A stretch of DNA of 64,000 bases from Pelagicoccus mobilis (GTDB taxonomy: Bacteria; Verrucomicrobiota; Verrucomicrobiia; Opitutales; Opitutaceae), in assembly GCF_016595505.1 (NCBI RefSeq), contig NZ_JAENIL010000005.1:62001-126000 (forward strand), in the 5' to 3' direction. The notes below the pieces were generated by a model. That model saw only the letters and a program-made list of their open reading frames with translations, had not been told where the DNA came from and did no database searches. A program made the translations under genes and the position numbers. Positions 18,507 to 25,918 of the stretch are shown one piece after another. Each line of letters begins with the position of its first letter. The stretch's first letter is position 1.

Positions 18507-19889
18507 CTACTCGTATCGAACAAAGGTCATTTCCACGATTTCTGGAACACCTTCTTTCTCCAGCACACGAAGGCGATACTTCTGAGCTGTCACTTCCTCG
18601 AAGTGATGCTTTTCGTGGAAGGTAATAGGTCCAGCTGAAAAGAGTTCCTTCCATTCGCCGTCAACCAAGGCTTCTACGACATATCTCTGGATCGCCTTCT
18701 TGTACCCACCATGCATGGACAGAAAATTGAAGCATTCCGGCTTAGAGAAATCGAGTTCGATCCATGCCGCCTCGTCCTCCGCAGAAGCCTTCCAACCCGT
18801 AAACAAATTGCTGTCCAAAACGTTTGCAGGATCAGTACCGGCGTATTCAGACCGGCTCGACACCGTTGCAGTCACGTTCTTATTAGTCGGCTGCAGCTCG
18901 GGCAACGCTCTTAGAGGTGGTGTAAACGTTACGACCTCTCCGATCTCAGCCAACCGACGGACAATATTATCATCCATCAACCCCTTATCGTTGGGAGCGG
19001 CATTTAGCAGGTAGTTGCTCAGGTGAGCATTCGAGAATTTCAGTTCCTGCAAAACCGACTCCACTGATTTCAGCTCAAGATCCACAAAGTGCTTCTCCCA
19101 AAACCATGAGGGCTGCAGAGTAGGTCCCTGCTGAGATGGGAAGGTATTATCGTATGGAATGTGTTGCCCATGGGTTGCTTCGTAGTGGACAACATCCGTA
19201 TATGCGAGATCGGCACGGCAACTATGGTTAATCACCAAGCAGTCCGGTTGGATCGAATGGATGTGATCCGCTAGTATCTCAAACGGGAATTCCTCGAAAT
19301 TCGGTCCCCGCCCCCAACGAGATCCCCAACCATCGATTACGATGCATACGATCTCTCCGTAGTTGGTCAGCAGTTCAGTCAATTGACGTTTCGTAAACTC
19401 CACCTTCTCCGGCGTAATCGCCCCGTGCTCTATCTTATGCTGGCGATCCCAGACCGAGAAATACAGGCCGACCTCGATCCCCTCCTTACGAAACGCGTCA
19501 GCATACTCCTGAACAATGTCTCCCGAATAAGAGCTACTAGCGATGTCGTAGTCAGTTACCTCCGTATCCCAAAGACAAAAGCCATCGTGATGCTTTGTGG
19601 TAAAAACCGCATAACTCATCTTCGCAGACTTGGCCGCACTTGCCCATTGCGAGCAGTTCAAATCAGTCGGAGCAAACGACTTCGGATCGTGTCCTGGCTT
19701 GGCCCATTGCTCCGCATGATAGGTCCCCATGTTATAGTGGATAAACATGCCGAATTTCAAATTAAGGAAATCTCGGACAACATCACCAGCCATCGCTCTT
19801 TGCGGGATGAACTGGGAAATGAGTAGTAGAGCAAGCGCAGAGAGGATCAAACGACCCAGTCTGCAAGGGAACATATCGTTTCGAGACAT
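18507..19889 (-). CDS. GH29-family fucosidase with C-terminal discoidin domain
   Basis: A 460-residue secreted protein with a long hydrophobic N-terminus (about 12-34, signal peptide ending AMAGD). The GH29 barrel has LKFGMFIHYNMGTYH, VFTTKHHDGFCLWDT (95-109) and the probable nucleophile Asp186 in CIVIDGWGSRWG. A discoidin (F5/8 type C) carbohydrate-binding domain occupies about 330-455 (DPANVLDSNLFTGWKA, AWIELDFSKPECF). The barrel is only distantly like the enzyme at 16743, so it belongs to another GH29 subgroup, probably with a different linkage preference. It is convergent with the first GH29 gene. A palindromic LacI-like site lies about 110 bases upstream of its start. Confidence 0.87.
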   Translation of the reverse strand: MSRNDMFPCRLGRLILSALALLLISQFIPQRAMAGDVVRDFLNLKFGMFIHYNMGTYHAEQWAKPGHDPKSFAPTDLNCSQWASAAKSAKMSYAVFTTKHHDGFCLWDTEVTDYDIASSSYSGDIVQEYADAFRKEGIEVGLYFSVWDRQHKIEHGAITPEKVEFTKRQLTELLTNYGEIVCIVIDGWGSRWGRGPNFEEFPFEILADHIHSIQPDCLVINHSCRADLAYTDVVHYEATHGQHIPYDNTFPSQQGPTLQPSWFWEKHFVDLELKSVESVLQELKFSNAHLSNYLLNAAPNDKGLMDDNIVRRLAEIGEVVTFTPPLRALPELQPTNKNVTATVSSRSEYAGTDPANVLDSNLFTGWKASAEDEAAWIELDFSKPECFNFLSMHGGYKKAIQRYVVEALVDGEWKELFSAGPITFHEKHHFEEVTAQKYRLRVLEKEGVPEIVEMTFVRYE

Positions 19890-19998
19890 AGTGTGGCTTA
19901 TCGGGGTTAAATCGCACCCATACTAACGATAACCAACCAAACGAGCAATGCACGTTTTGACCTTGGCTATGCAGATTCTAGCTTTAACGACAAAGGCC

Positions 19999-20010
19999 GG
20001 AAACGTTTCC
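19999..20010. promoter_or_regulatory. Perfect palindrome GGAAACGTTTCC upstream of the second GH29 gene
   Basis: A 12-base perfect palindrome with a central CG, of LacI/GalR operator type, 109 bases upstream of the GH29 start at 19889. The surrounding 347-base gap (19890-20236) has no gene, and I see no other strong signal in it. The cognate regulator is not adjacent. Confidence 0.4.
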
Positions 20011-20236
20011 ATAAGTTAGTTCGGGGACTAAGGAGCAACACAAACGTCCACACCCATACTGCTAGGCAGGCCATTGGGAGAGTATCGTTAAGATCAACGC
20101 GTACTGAACGAACAACTACAGACCAACTACAAGAGGATATCGACATTAACCCTTGCGAACAGGACACCTCGCCACGGTAAGGCGGAAGATCTATCGACCC
20201 CAAATAGAGTATCGCCAGCAAGGTTATTCCGAACCG

Positions 20237-21538
20237 TCAGTCCACTCGCTTAGACTCAGCTTCCCGCTTCGCCCTCAAACCACCCAACCCTTGCTTGAAG
20301 AACACCTCCGGACGGTGCCAGACTCCAGTGCTCTTCAAAGAAGGTTCGTGCACATCTAAGCTCAGATCACAGTCCACACGAGCAATGATCGAATGCTTCT
20401 TGTCACGGGATTGAGCGGCATTGATGAAATGGCACACACCCCATGTCACACCACGCCCATACTCGGTTCCTGTAAATGCATCTGGGGTGTAGAATCCGGT
20501 CGCTGTTGGCGTCAACTCGATCACTGATGCGATTTCGAAGTTAACACCATCTTGTGCGTATTGCATAGTTTGAGCCTCATTCCCGTCCTTGATCGCCATT
20601 GCAGCGATCCCTTCCTTGAACGGAAAGTAACAGGTTTCGTGCCCCGAGTTCAGGACTGGATTCAGCGGATGCTTTTCAAAGGGGCCAAACGGATTGTCTG
20701 CGATTGCCAATCCATGGGCTACCGCGTACTTATCGCGTACATCCGGCCACTTGTTATAGGCCGCCTTGTAATAGAGATAAATCTTATCCTTGTAGACGAT
20801 CAAATGAGGATCCTGCGTTTGATCCTGATCCCACTCACCTTTCTTGCCAAAAGGAACCACCGCTCTCCCCACATGCGTCCAAGGCCCATCTGGAGAATCT
20901 GAATACGCCATAGAAATCGGGCACCAATCACCGCGAGTACCGCTAGGTTCATTGAAGGCCTGAAAATAGAGGTAGTATTTACCTTCCCAAATCAAGATGT
21001 CCGGCGTCGCCACCGAACGCCAGCCGAGGGCAGGCTTTTCAGGGCGGGAAACTGCGACGCCCTGTTCCTCCCATTTGAAACCGTCTTCAGAAGTCGCATA
21101 CCAGATATCACACAAGTCCCAATCCGTTGAAGGAATCTCATCGGTCGCTTGATCTGCCTTGTTCCAACCGATAGGCGGCACCTTCGTATGACGCTTGGTG
21201 TACCACATGTAGTACCTACCATCGACCAATACCGGTCGAGACGGGTCGCGACGCGTAATAGTGCCATCTCCGCCGTTATAGTCGAAGCCCTCCAGGCGAG
21301 TGTACTTAAACTGAGAGAAGAGTTCATTGTCCTGCACGCGTGGCGCGGGATAGTCAAACATTCGATCCGCTGCTGCACTCATAGGGAAATCCGGTTTGGA
21401 CTCTGGCATCTTGTGCGGAAAAACCTCACTTACACGACTCTCATCAACAGAGTCATCCTCTAGCACAGTTGGCGAGCAGGCCACCATGGCCAAAGCGAGC
21501 AAACCAATCAACCCACATACTTTACTTCGAATCATCAT
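20237..21538 (-). CDS. GH117 enzyme, lipoprotein (alpha-1,3-3,6-anhydro-L-galactosidase type)
   Basis: A 433-residue GH117 enzyme, the family that removes 3,6-anhydro-L-galactose from neoagaro-oligosaccharides. The N-terminus has a hydrophobic helix ending MVAC with Cys21, so it is probably a lipoprotein on the outer or periplasmic membrane face. Family marks are DGTITRRDPS with the base Asp98, DEIPSTDWDLCDIWYATS, GWRSVATPDIL, NPFGPFEKHPLNPVLNSGHE with the unusual catalytic His300, and GNEAQTMQYAQDGVNFE. It is the third gene of the operon GH117-GH16-GH117, 16 bases after the GH16 stop. The other GH117 lacks a signal peptide. The substrate could also be a carrageenan- or porphyran-type oligomer. 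Confidence 0.9.
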   Translation of the reverse strand: MMIRSKVCGLIGLLALAMVACSPTVLEDDSVDESRVSEVFPHKMPESKPDFPMSAAADRMFDYPAPRVQDNELFSQFKYTRLEGFDYNGGDGTITRRDPSRPVLVDGRYYMWYTKRHTKVPPIGWNKADQATDEIPSTDWDLCDIWYATSEDGFKWEEQGVAVSRPEKPALGWRSVATPDILIWEGKYYLYFQAFNEPSGTRGDWCPISMAYSDSPDGPWTHVGRAVVPFGKKGEWDQDQTQDPHLIVYKDKIYLYYKAAYNKWPDVRDKYAVAHGLAIADNPFGPFEKHPLNPVLNSGHETCYFPFKEGIAAMAIKDGNEAQTMQYAQDGVNFEIASVIELTPTATGFYTPDAFTGTEYGRGVTWGVCHFINAAQSRDKKHSIIARVDCDLSLDVHEPSLKSTGVWHRPEVFFKQGLGGLRAKREAESKRVD

Positions 21539-21554
21539 CTTCGTACTACCGACT

Positions 21555-23384
21555 CTAGATCTCGTTCACCTTAACCCGAAAGAATCCGGGTGCTGATCCA
21601 GTCTCTCCACCCGCTTGCACAACAGTCTGCAACTGGGCTACGCCACTTTGCTCGCTGAAAGAGAGTTCCTCTGAAGTGAAACTCATTCCATCGATCTCGC
21701 CAATTTCGCTCCAAGAACTCAAATCATCGGAATACTCCAAAACGTGCTCCAATCCCAACGCCTGGAGATCGCTCAAGCGAGGGTATCTCAGGACTAACTC
21801 CGGCCCCCCATTCCCACCTCTCATCGTGAATTCGGAAATTTTCGCGTTCTCCGTGCTCACAATATTTCCCACGTAGATAACCGAGCTAGCGACCTTTTCG
21901 CCATCCTCGGTTATCGCTGAAATGATCGTTCTTCCTTCGGAAGCCGCTTGCACCTTTCCGCTCGCATCAACACTCGCGACCTCTGGTCGACTTGATGAAA
22001 AGCTAACCGTTCGGTTCGTCGCGTCGCCTGGAATAACGGATACATTGAGAGTATACTCCTCACCAACTTCCATGACGATCCCTCCTGGGCTAAGTGAAAC
22101 ATCGGACACAGGCACATCCGTTCGCTTCTGGTAATAGCGAACATAGTCGACCTTCATACTCGTCCCATCGATCGCATCGGTTACCGCTCCTGCTATCCCT
22201 CCGTCGAGAATAGCTAGGCTCAAATAGATATTCGTGAGGCTATGATTGAGTGTATGCGCCTTCGTACGAATCAACTCTCCATCGAAGTAGAACTTCATCT
22301 CCGTTTCATTCCACTCAAGACCGTAGGTGTGATACTCCTCTGAATAGTCGATTCCATTGACGGAATCAAAATCAACTAATTCCTGCCAAGATTCACCATC
22401 GTGATACTGTATCCGGTAGTTTGAGATGAGAGCTTTCCACTTTCCGCCGCTAAGCCAACCATTAACGAACTGGATGGCACCAATCTCCTTCTCTTGATCC
22501 CATTCGATCTCCAACCACTTGTCTCCGGCCATCTGGGAAATCCAACTGCCCTGAAGCACCTTTCCGTCGGCAATGCTCGAAGTCTTCGAATTGTCATTGA
22601 AGAAACCACTTGCAGTGATGCTCGTCCCTGTCGCTCGCGTATGGTTAACAAGTCCAGCAACATCTGTATCCGCAGTCTCCGACAACACGTTTACCGGATA
22701 GCCTGCCTCGTTCGGTGCATAAGCCCGAAACTCGCGGATATGGAAATGAGCTCCATGCGTGGATGAAAACCTTATCCGTTTTGTCGATACAGGGGTTTGA
22801 AGCACGTGCGAATAGGCCTCCGATATCGGCAGTGATCCCGGAGTAAAGTGCTTGGGATCATCTTCGTGCTTTTCGACACCGTTTTCGATCCACTTGTCGG
22901 TCCAATTGTGGACGTTAGTGTTTATCTCGTTGGGATAGTGCCCTTCGTTGACATCCATCTCGAAAGCCTTCTCTCCTTCCCCAACGCCTCCACGAGGCCA
23001 CATCCAGAACGAATTATTCGTACCAGTCGCTCCCGCATACTTGTATCGAGCCTCGTAATACCCGTAGTGAAAACGCTCGTTTGTCCAGGTGCTTCCAGAC
23101 GTCCAATCCTGGCCACCGCGACTCTCCTTACGGTTGATCAATTCGAGGATTCCATCTCGAACCACAACGTTCTCACGCCAACGGCTTGATATGACGAAAC
23201 CGCCCGAGGCCGAATGCTGGGCAGTCCATTTCTCCTCTAATTGCTCATCTGGGTAGTCAAACTCATCATTCCATACCAATTTCCATTGATCCAAATCGAT
23301 CCGCTCGCTTGCGAACCCCATCGAGCACGCAAGCAAGCAACTGGTGATGGCAACAGCCCTAGGGATAAACAGAAAAGAGATCAC
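21555..23384 (-). CDS. GH16 endo-galactanase with nested discoidin domain and Ig-like domain
   Basis: A 609-residue secreted endo-enzyme (signal peptide about 1-25). The GH16 jelly roll covers about 30-182 and 346-420. The catalytic motif is EMDVNE (142-147), with nucleophile Glu142, assisting Asp144 and acid/base Glu147. Between the halves sits a discoidin-like domain (about 183-345: KRIRFSSTHGAHFHIREFRA, DKWLEIEWDQEKEIGAIQFV), an insertion not usual for GH16. A bacterial Ig-like (BIG2) domain follows (about 427-507), then a C-terminal domain. Between two GH117 genes it is best seen as an agarase-, porphyranase- or carrageenase-like enzyme making the oligosaccharides that GH117 trims. Its start is 3 bases from the stop of the upstream GH117 gene. 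Confidence 0.87.
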   Translation of the reverse strand: MISFLFIPRAVAITSCLLACSMGFASERIDLDQWKLVWNDEFDYPDEQLEEKWTAQHSASGGFVISSRWRENVVVRDGILELINRKESRGGQDWTSGSTWTNERFHYGYYEARYKYAGATGTNNSFWMWPRGGVGEGEKAFEMDVNEGHYPNEINTNVHNWTDKWIENGVEKHEDDPKHFTPGSLPISEAYSHVLQTPVSTKRIRFSSTHGAHFHIREFRAYAPNEAGYPVNVLSETADTDVAGLVNHTRATGTSITASGFFNDNSKTSSIADGKVLQGSWISQMAGDKWLEIEWDQEKEIGAIQFVNGWLSGGKWKALISNYRIQYHDGESWQELVDFDSVNGIDYSEEYHTYGLEWNETEMKFYFDGELIRTKAHTLNHSLTNIYLSLAILDGGIAGAVTDAIDGTSMKVDYVRYYQKRTDVPVSDVSLSPGGIVMEVGEEYTLNVSVIPGDATNRTVSFSSSRPEVASVDASGKVQAASEGRTIISAITEDGEKVASSVIYVGNIVSTENAKISEFTMRGGNGGPELVLRYPRLSDLQALGLEHVLEYSDDLSSWSEIGEIDGMSFTSEELSFSEQSGVAQLQTVVQAGGETGSAPGFFRVKVNEI

Positions 23385-23387
23385 GAG

Positions 23388-24575
23388 TTACCCTTTCTCC
23401 CCACGAGCCTTACGCTGCTCATCAGTCAACCCTTGCTGAAAGTACACCTCTGGCTTGATATTCACCTGAGTATTCTTCATCTGCGGGTTTTCCTCATCAC
23501 GACTCAATGAACAATCGAAGCGTGCAAGAAAACCGTACTTCTTGCCCGGCGAGCCACCGTTGGTGAAATGACACAAGCCCCACTCGAATCCCCGACCATC
23601 ACCTGTATCCAGAAAAGCATCCGGAGCGTAGGGTTTGGCGGCGGTCGGGAAAAGAGTCGAAACCGCAGCGATGTCGAAGTTTACGCCATCCGGAGAATAC
23701 TGGATCGTATTGGCCTCATTGCCGTTACGAATCGCCAGAGCCGCGATCCCTTCGCGGAACGGAAAGAAAGTCGTCTCGTGCCCCGAGTTCATGATCGGGT
23801 TCAAGGGATGCTTTTCGAACGGTCCCAGAGGGTCATCCGCAGTTACCAATCCAAGCCCCACCAGATAATCCGGACGATCGCCAAAGGCGGCCTTATAGTA
23901 CAAGTAGATCTTTCCATTGTAAACCAGAGGAGCTGGACCGTGGATCGAGTACTGATCCCAAGTACCCGGTTCTCCATTTTCAACCGTGACTCCCTCTGCC
24001 CGTGTCCAAGGACCGTCAGGAGAATCCGAATACGAAACTGCTACCGGACAATTATCTCCCTTCGTACCGCTTGCCTCCTCAAAGGCTTGATAGTAGAGAT
24101 AGAATTTCCCCTTCCATTTCAGAATATCCGGAGTCGCCACCGAACGCCACCCAACTTGAGGCTTAGCTGGACGCGGTACCGCGCAGCCCTGCTCTTCCCA
24201 GGTAAAACCGTCCTCGCTGGTCGCATACCAGACCTCAGCTAAATCCCAATCGGTCGAGGGAATTTCATCCGTGCAATTCGCTGCCCCTCGCGGCGGGCAA
24301 ACCGTATCACGCTTCGTGTACCAGACGTAGTACTTACCGTTCTCAAAAATGATCTTCGACGGATCACGACGTGTGAGCGTTCCATCCGCATCACGGTAGT
24401 CGAAACCTTTTAGCTTCGTGTACTTGAAACTGGTGAAGAGCTCATTGTCCTCAGGGCGAGGCGTCGCGTAATTCTCATAGAGACGCTCCATCGAGCCACT
24501 CAGAGGGCGATCAGGTTTGCTTTGCGGGATATCCCAAGGGAAGTCCGATAGTTTGACGACTGGCTTAGTGTCCAT
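23388..24575 (-). CDS. GH117 enzyme without signal peptide, first gene of the galactan operon
   Basis: A 395-residue GH117 protein starting MDTKPVVKLSDFPWDIP, with no signal sequence, so probably cytoplasmic. It keeps the family core: LTRRDPS with base Asp71, DEIPSTDWDLAEVWYATS, GWRSVATPDILKW, HPLNPIMNSGHE with catalytic His266, and NEANTIQYSPDGVNFD. It is clearly homologous to the lipoprotein GH117 at the operon's end, so the pair likely acts on the same exo-linkage in two compartments or on two oligomer types. It leads the operon 24575-20237 and diverges from the AraC regulator at 24768, which probably controls it. Confidence 0.9.
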   Translation of the reverse strand: MDTKPVVKLSDFPWDIPQSKPDRPLSGSMERLYENYATPRPEDNELFTSFKYTKLKGFDYRDADGTLTRRDPSKIIFENGKYYVWYTKRDTVCPPRGAANCTDEIPSTDWDLAEVWYATSEDGFTWEEQGCAVPRPAKPQVGWRSVATPDILKWKGKFYLYYQAFEEASGTKGDNCPVAVSYSDSPDGPWTRAEGVTVENGEPGTWDQYSIHGPAPLVYNGKIYLYYKAAFGDRPDYLVGLGLVTADDPLGPFEKHPLNPIMNSGHETTFFPFREGIAALAIRNGNEANTIQYSPDGVNFDIAAVSTLFPTAAKPYAPDAFLDTGDGRGFEWGLCHFTNGGSPGKKYGFLARFDCSLSRDEENPQMKNTQVNIKPEVYFQQGLTDEQRKARGEKG

Positions 24576-24609
24576 TTCAAAATCTTAGGTTTTGGGGGAT
24601 AAAGTAGCT

Positions 24610-24688
24610 GTAGGAATGGCGCCCGCTCCAAACGACTTCGCAAGATAGCACGAGAGCGAAGCAATGCAGATCGAGCACCAACCCTACG
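24610..24688. repeat. Degenerate GTAGG...CCCTAC repeat
   Basis: GTAGGA (24610) and CCCTAC (24683-24688) bound a 79-base imperfect palindrome with GCGCCCGCTCC and CAATGCAGATCGAG segments. It resembles a decayed member of the dispersed family and lies upstream of the GH117 operon. Confidence 0.35.
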
Positions 24689-24730
24689 TCTGAGGTTGGG
24701 CATTAAACCAAACCTAACCGATATTCGCCA

Positions 24731-24760
24731 TGGACAATACATTTGTATACATGGACAATA
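24731..24760. promoter_or_regulatory. TGTATACA palindrome flanked by TGGACAATA direct repeats
   Basis: TGTATACA (24744-24751) is a perfect palindrome within ATTTGTATACAT. It is bracketed by two copies of TGGACAATA (24731-24739 and 24752-24760). It lies just upstream of the AraC start at 24768, in the divergent promoter region shared with the GH117 operon. The same octamer occurs before the CotH gene and before the TonB receptor gene at 42144. The binding protein is unknown. Confidence 0.45.
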
Positions 24761-24767
24761 TCCCGAC

Positions 24768-25742
24768 ATGAAAAAGCCGCCCGCCCAAGTTCGCTGCGAG
24801 ACAGAGGTTGCGAAGCTCCTTCGTTCCGCCGGGCATAAGTTCCAAGACTTGTCAGATCTCCCGACCAAAACGATCGCCGACGTCCAGCGTGGCGTCGCGC
24901 CCGGCATGCGGGATATGCAACTCGCCAAGAATCTCCGCCCCGCCCTCCTCGAGGAACCAATCACCCAGGACCTGCTTTGCACCCGAGCCGGACATCACCA
25001 AGCCGTTTACTCCCACTACCTCAACCGACCTAGCGGAACGGAAAACACTGTTTTCATCTTCTGCACTCGTGGTCGGGGCTGGTTGGAGCTCGACGGACAA
25101 GCATGGCCTGTTGAGGAAAACGACGCCTTCATCGTTCCGCCGCACACCTCACACAAGTACGGCTCAGATCCCGACGATCCTTGGGCTCCTTACTGGGTTC
25201 ATCTCCAAGGCAAACAAGCTCCAGCCTTTCAAGAGCTCATCACACCTTCTTCAGCCCCTCCAGTCATCCACCTTCCCCACGCCCAAGAAGTCACCCTCTC
25301 CCTCGAGCAACTCATCAAGGCCATGAGCCGCGTGCACACATTCGTAAACGTGCTCGCAGCCACCGGGGAGCTCTCCCGCCTCCTCACCCTCATACAATTC
25401 CGCATGAGAACCATCGAGCCACGTTCCCGCTCGGCCGAAGAGAATCTGGATAATACCATCGAATTCATGCAACAGAGCATAAGCCAAAAGCTCACCCTCC
25501 AAAATTTGGCAAAGGTCGCCAACATGAGCCCCAACCACTTCGGAGCCCTCTTTCTCAAACGCTTCAACAGCACTCCGATCGACTACTTCAATCGTCTGAA
25601 GATACAGAGAGCCTGCGAACTGCTCACCACGACCAAACTCCCCGTTGGCGAGATCGCAGACCAACTCGGCTACAGCGACTCCTTCTACTTCTCCCGACTC
25701 TTCAAAAAGACCATCGGTGTATCCCCGCGTGGATACAGGTAG
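24768..25742 (+). CDS. AraC-family transcriptional regulator of the galactan locus
   Basis: A 324-residue regulator with a cupin-like sugar-binding domain (about 55-150: RGRGWLELDGQAWPVEENDAF, IVPPHTSHKYG, PWAPYWVHLQG) and a C-terminal AraC DNA-binding domain (about 222-322: LTLQNLAKVANMSPNHFGALF, IADQLGYSDSFYFSRLF). The ATG at 24768 is preferred to an upstream TTG reading, which would place the palindromic operator inside the gene. It diverges from the GH117-GH16-GH117 operon and probably activates it when galactan sugars bind. The final codons, AGG TAG, run into the palindromic repeat, and the last bases belong to the direct repeat shared with 36502. Confidence 0.9.
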   Translation: MKKPPAQVRCETEVAKLLRSAGHKFQDLSDLPTKTIADVQRGVAPGMRDMQLAKNLRPALLEEPITQDLLCTRAGHHQAVYSHYLNRPSGTENTVFIFCTRGRGWLELDGQAWPVEENDAFIVPPHTSHKYGSDPDDPWAPYWVHLQGKQAPAFQELITPSSAPPVIHLPHAQEVTLSLEQLIKAMSRVHTFVNVLAATGELSRLLTLIQFRMRTIEPRSRSAEENLDNTIEFMQQSISQKLTLQNLAKVANMSPNHFGALFLKRFNSTPIDYFNRLKIQRACELLTTTKLPVGEIADQLGYSDSFYFSRLFKKTIGVSPRGYR

Positions 25743-25891
25743 GGATTGACCGCCGGGCAATCCGCAAAAGCAGGATGCTGCAAATCGGCTCGCCGGGCCG
25801 TCGAGCCCTACCTTTCCACTCGCTTGGCAAAAGCAATTATCAGCTCTCCACTCTTAGTCCTGCCCAGCAACTTGCTAGCGAAGTTCCCTTC
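25733..25891. repeat. Long direct repeat, left copy (flank of the CotH island)
   Basis: These 159 bases match 36502-36660 without gaps and with 8 differences by hand count (about 95% identity). The unit holds the last AraC bases, a palindromic repeat and the final codons of a GH gene. The two copies bracket 10.6 kb that contains only the CotH/VTC/two-component cluster. Confidence 0.85.
25738..25812. repeat. Palindromic GGTAGGG...CCCTACC repeat
   Basis: GGTAGGG (25738-25744) and CCCTACC (25806-25812) bound a 75-base palindrome with GACCGCCGGGC and GCCGGGCCGTC inner arms. The left end supplies the stop codon of the AraC gene; the right end supplies, on the other strand, the stop of the GH remnant. 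Confidence 0.75.
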
Positions 25892-25894
25892 CAT
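25808..25894 (-). pseudogene. 3'-end remnant of a GH gene related to 36577-38997
   Basis: Twenty-eight codons and a stop encode a peptide whose last 25 residues (NFASKLLGRTK...FAKRVER) are identical to the C-terminus of the GH at 36577. The three base differences within these 25 codons are all silent; one residue further upstream differs (Glu to Gly). Silent-only change suggests it was once the end of a complete, functional paralogue. Upstream of 25894 the similarity ends and the CotH gene's 3' region begins. Confidence 0.75.
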
Positions 25895-25918
25895 GCTACC
25901 TGACCTAGCTCCTAACTG

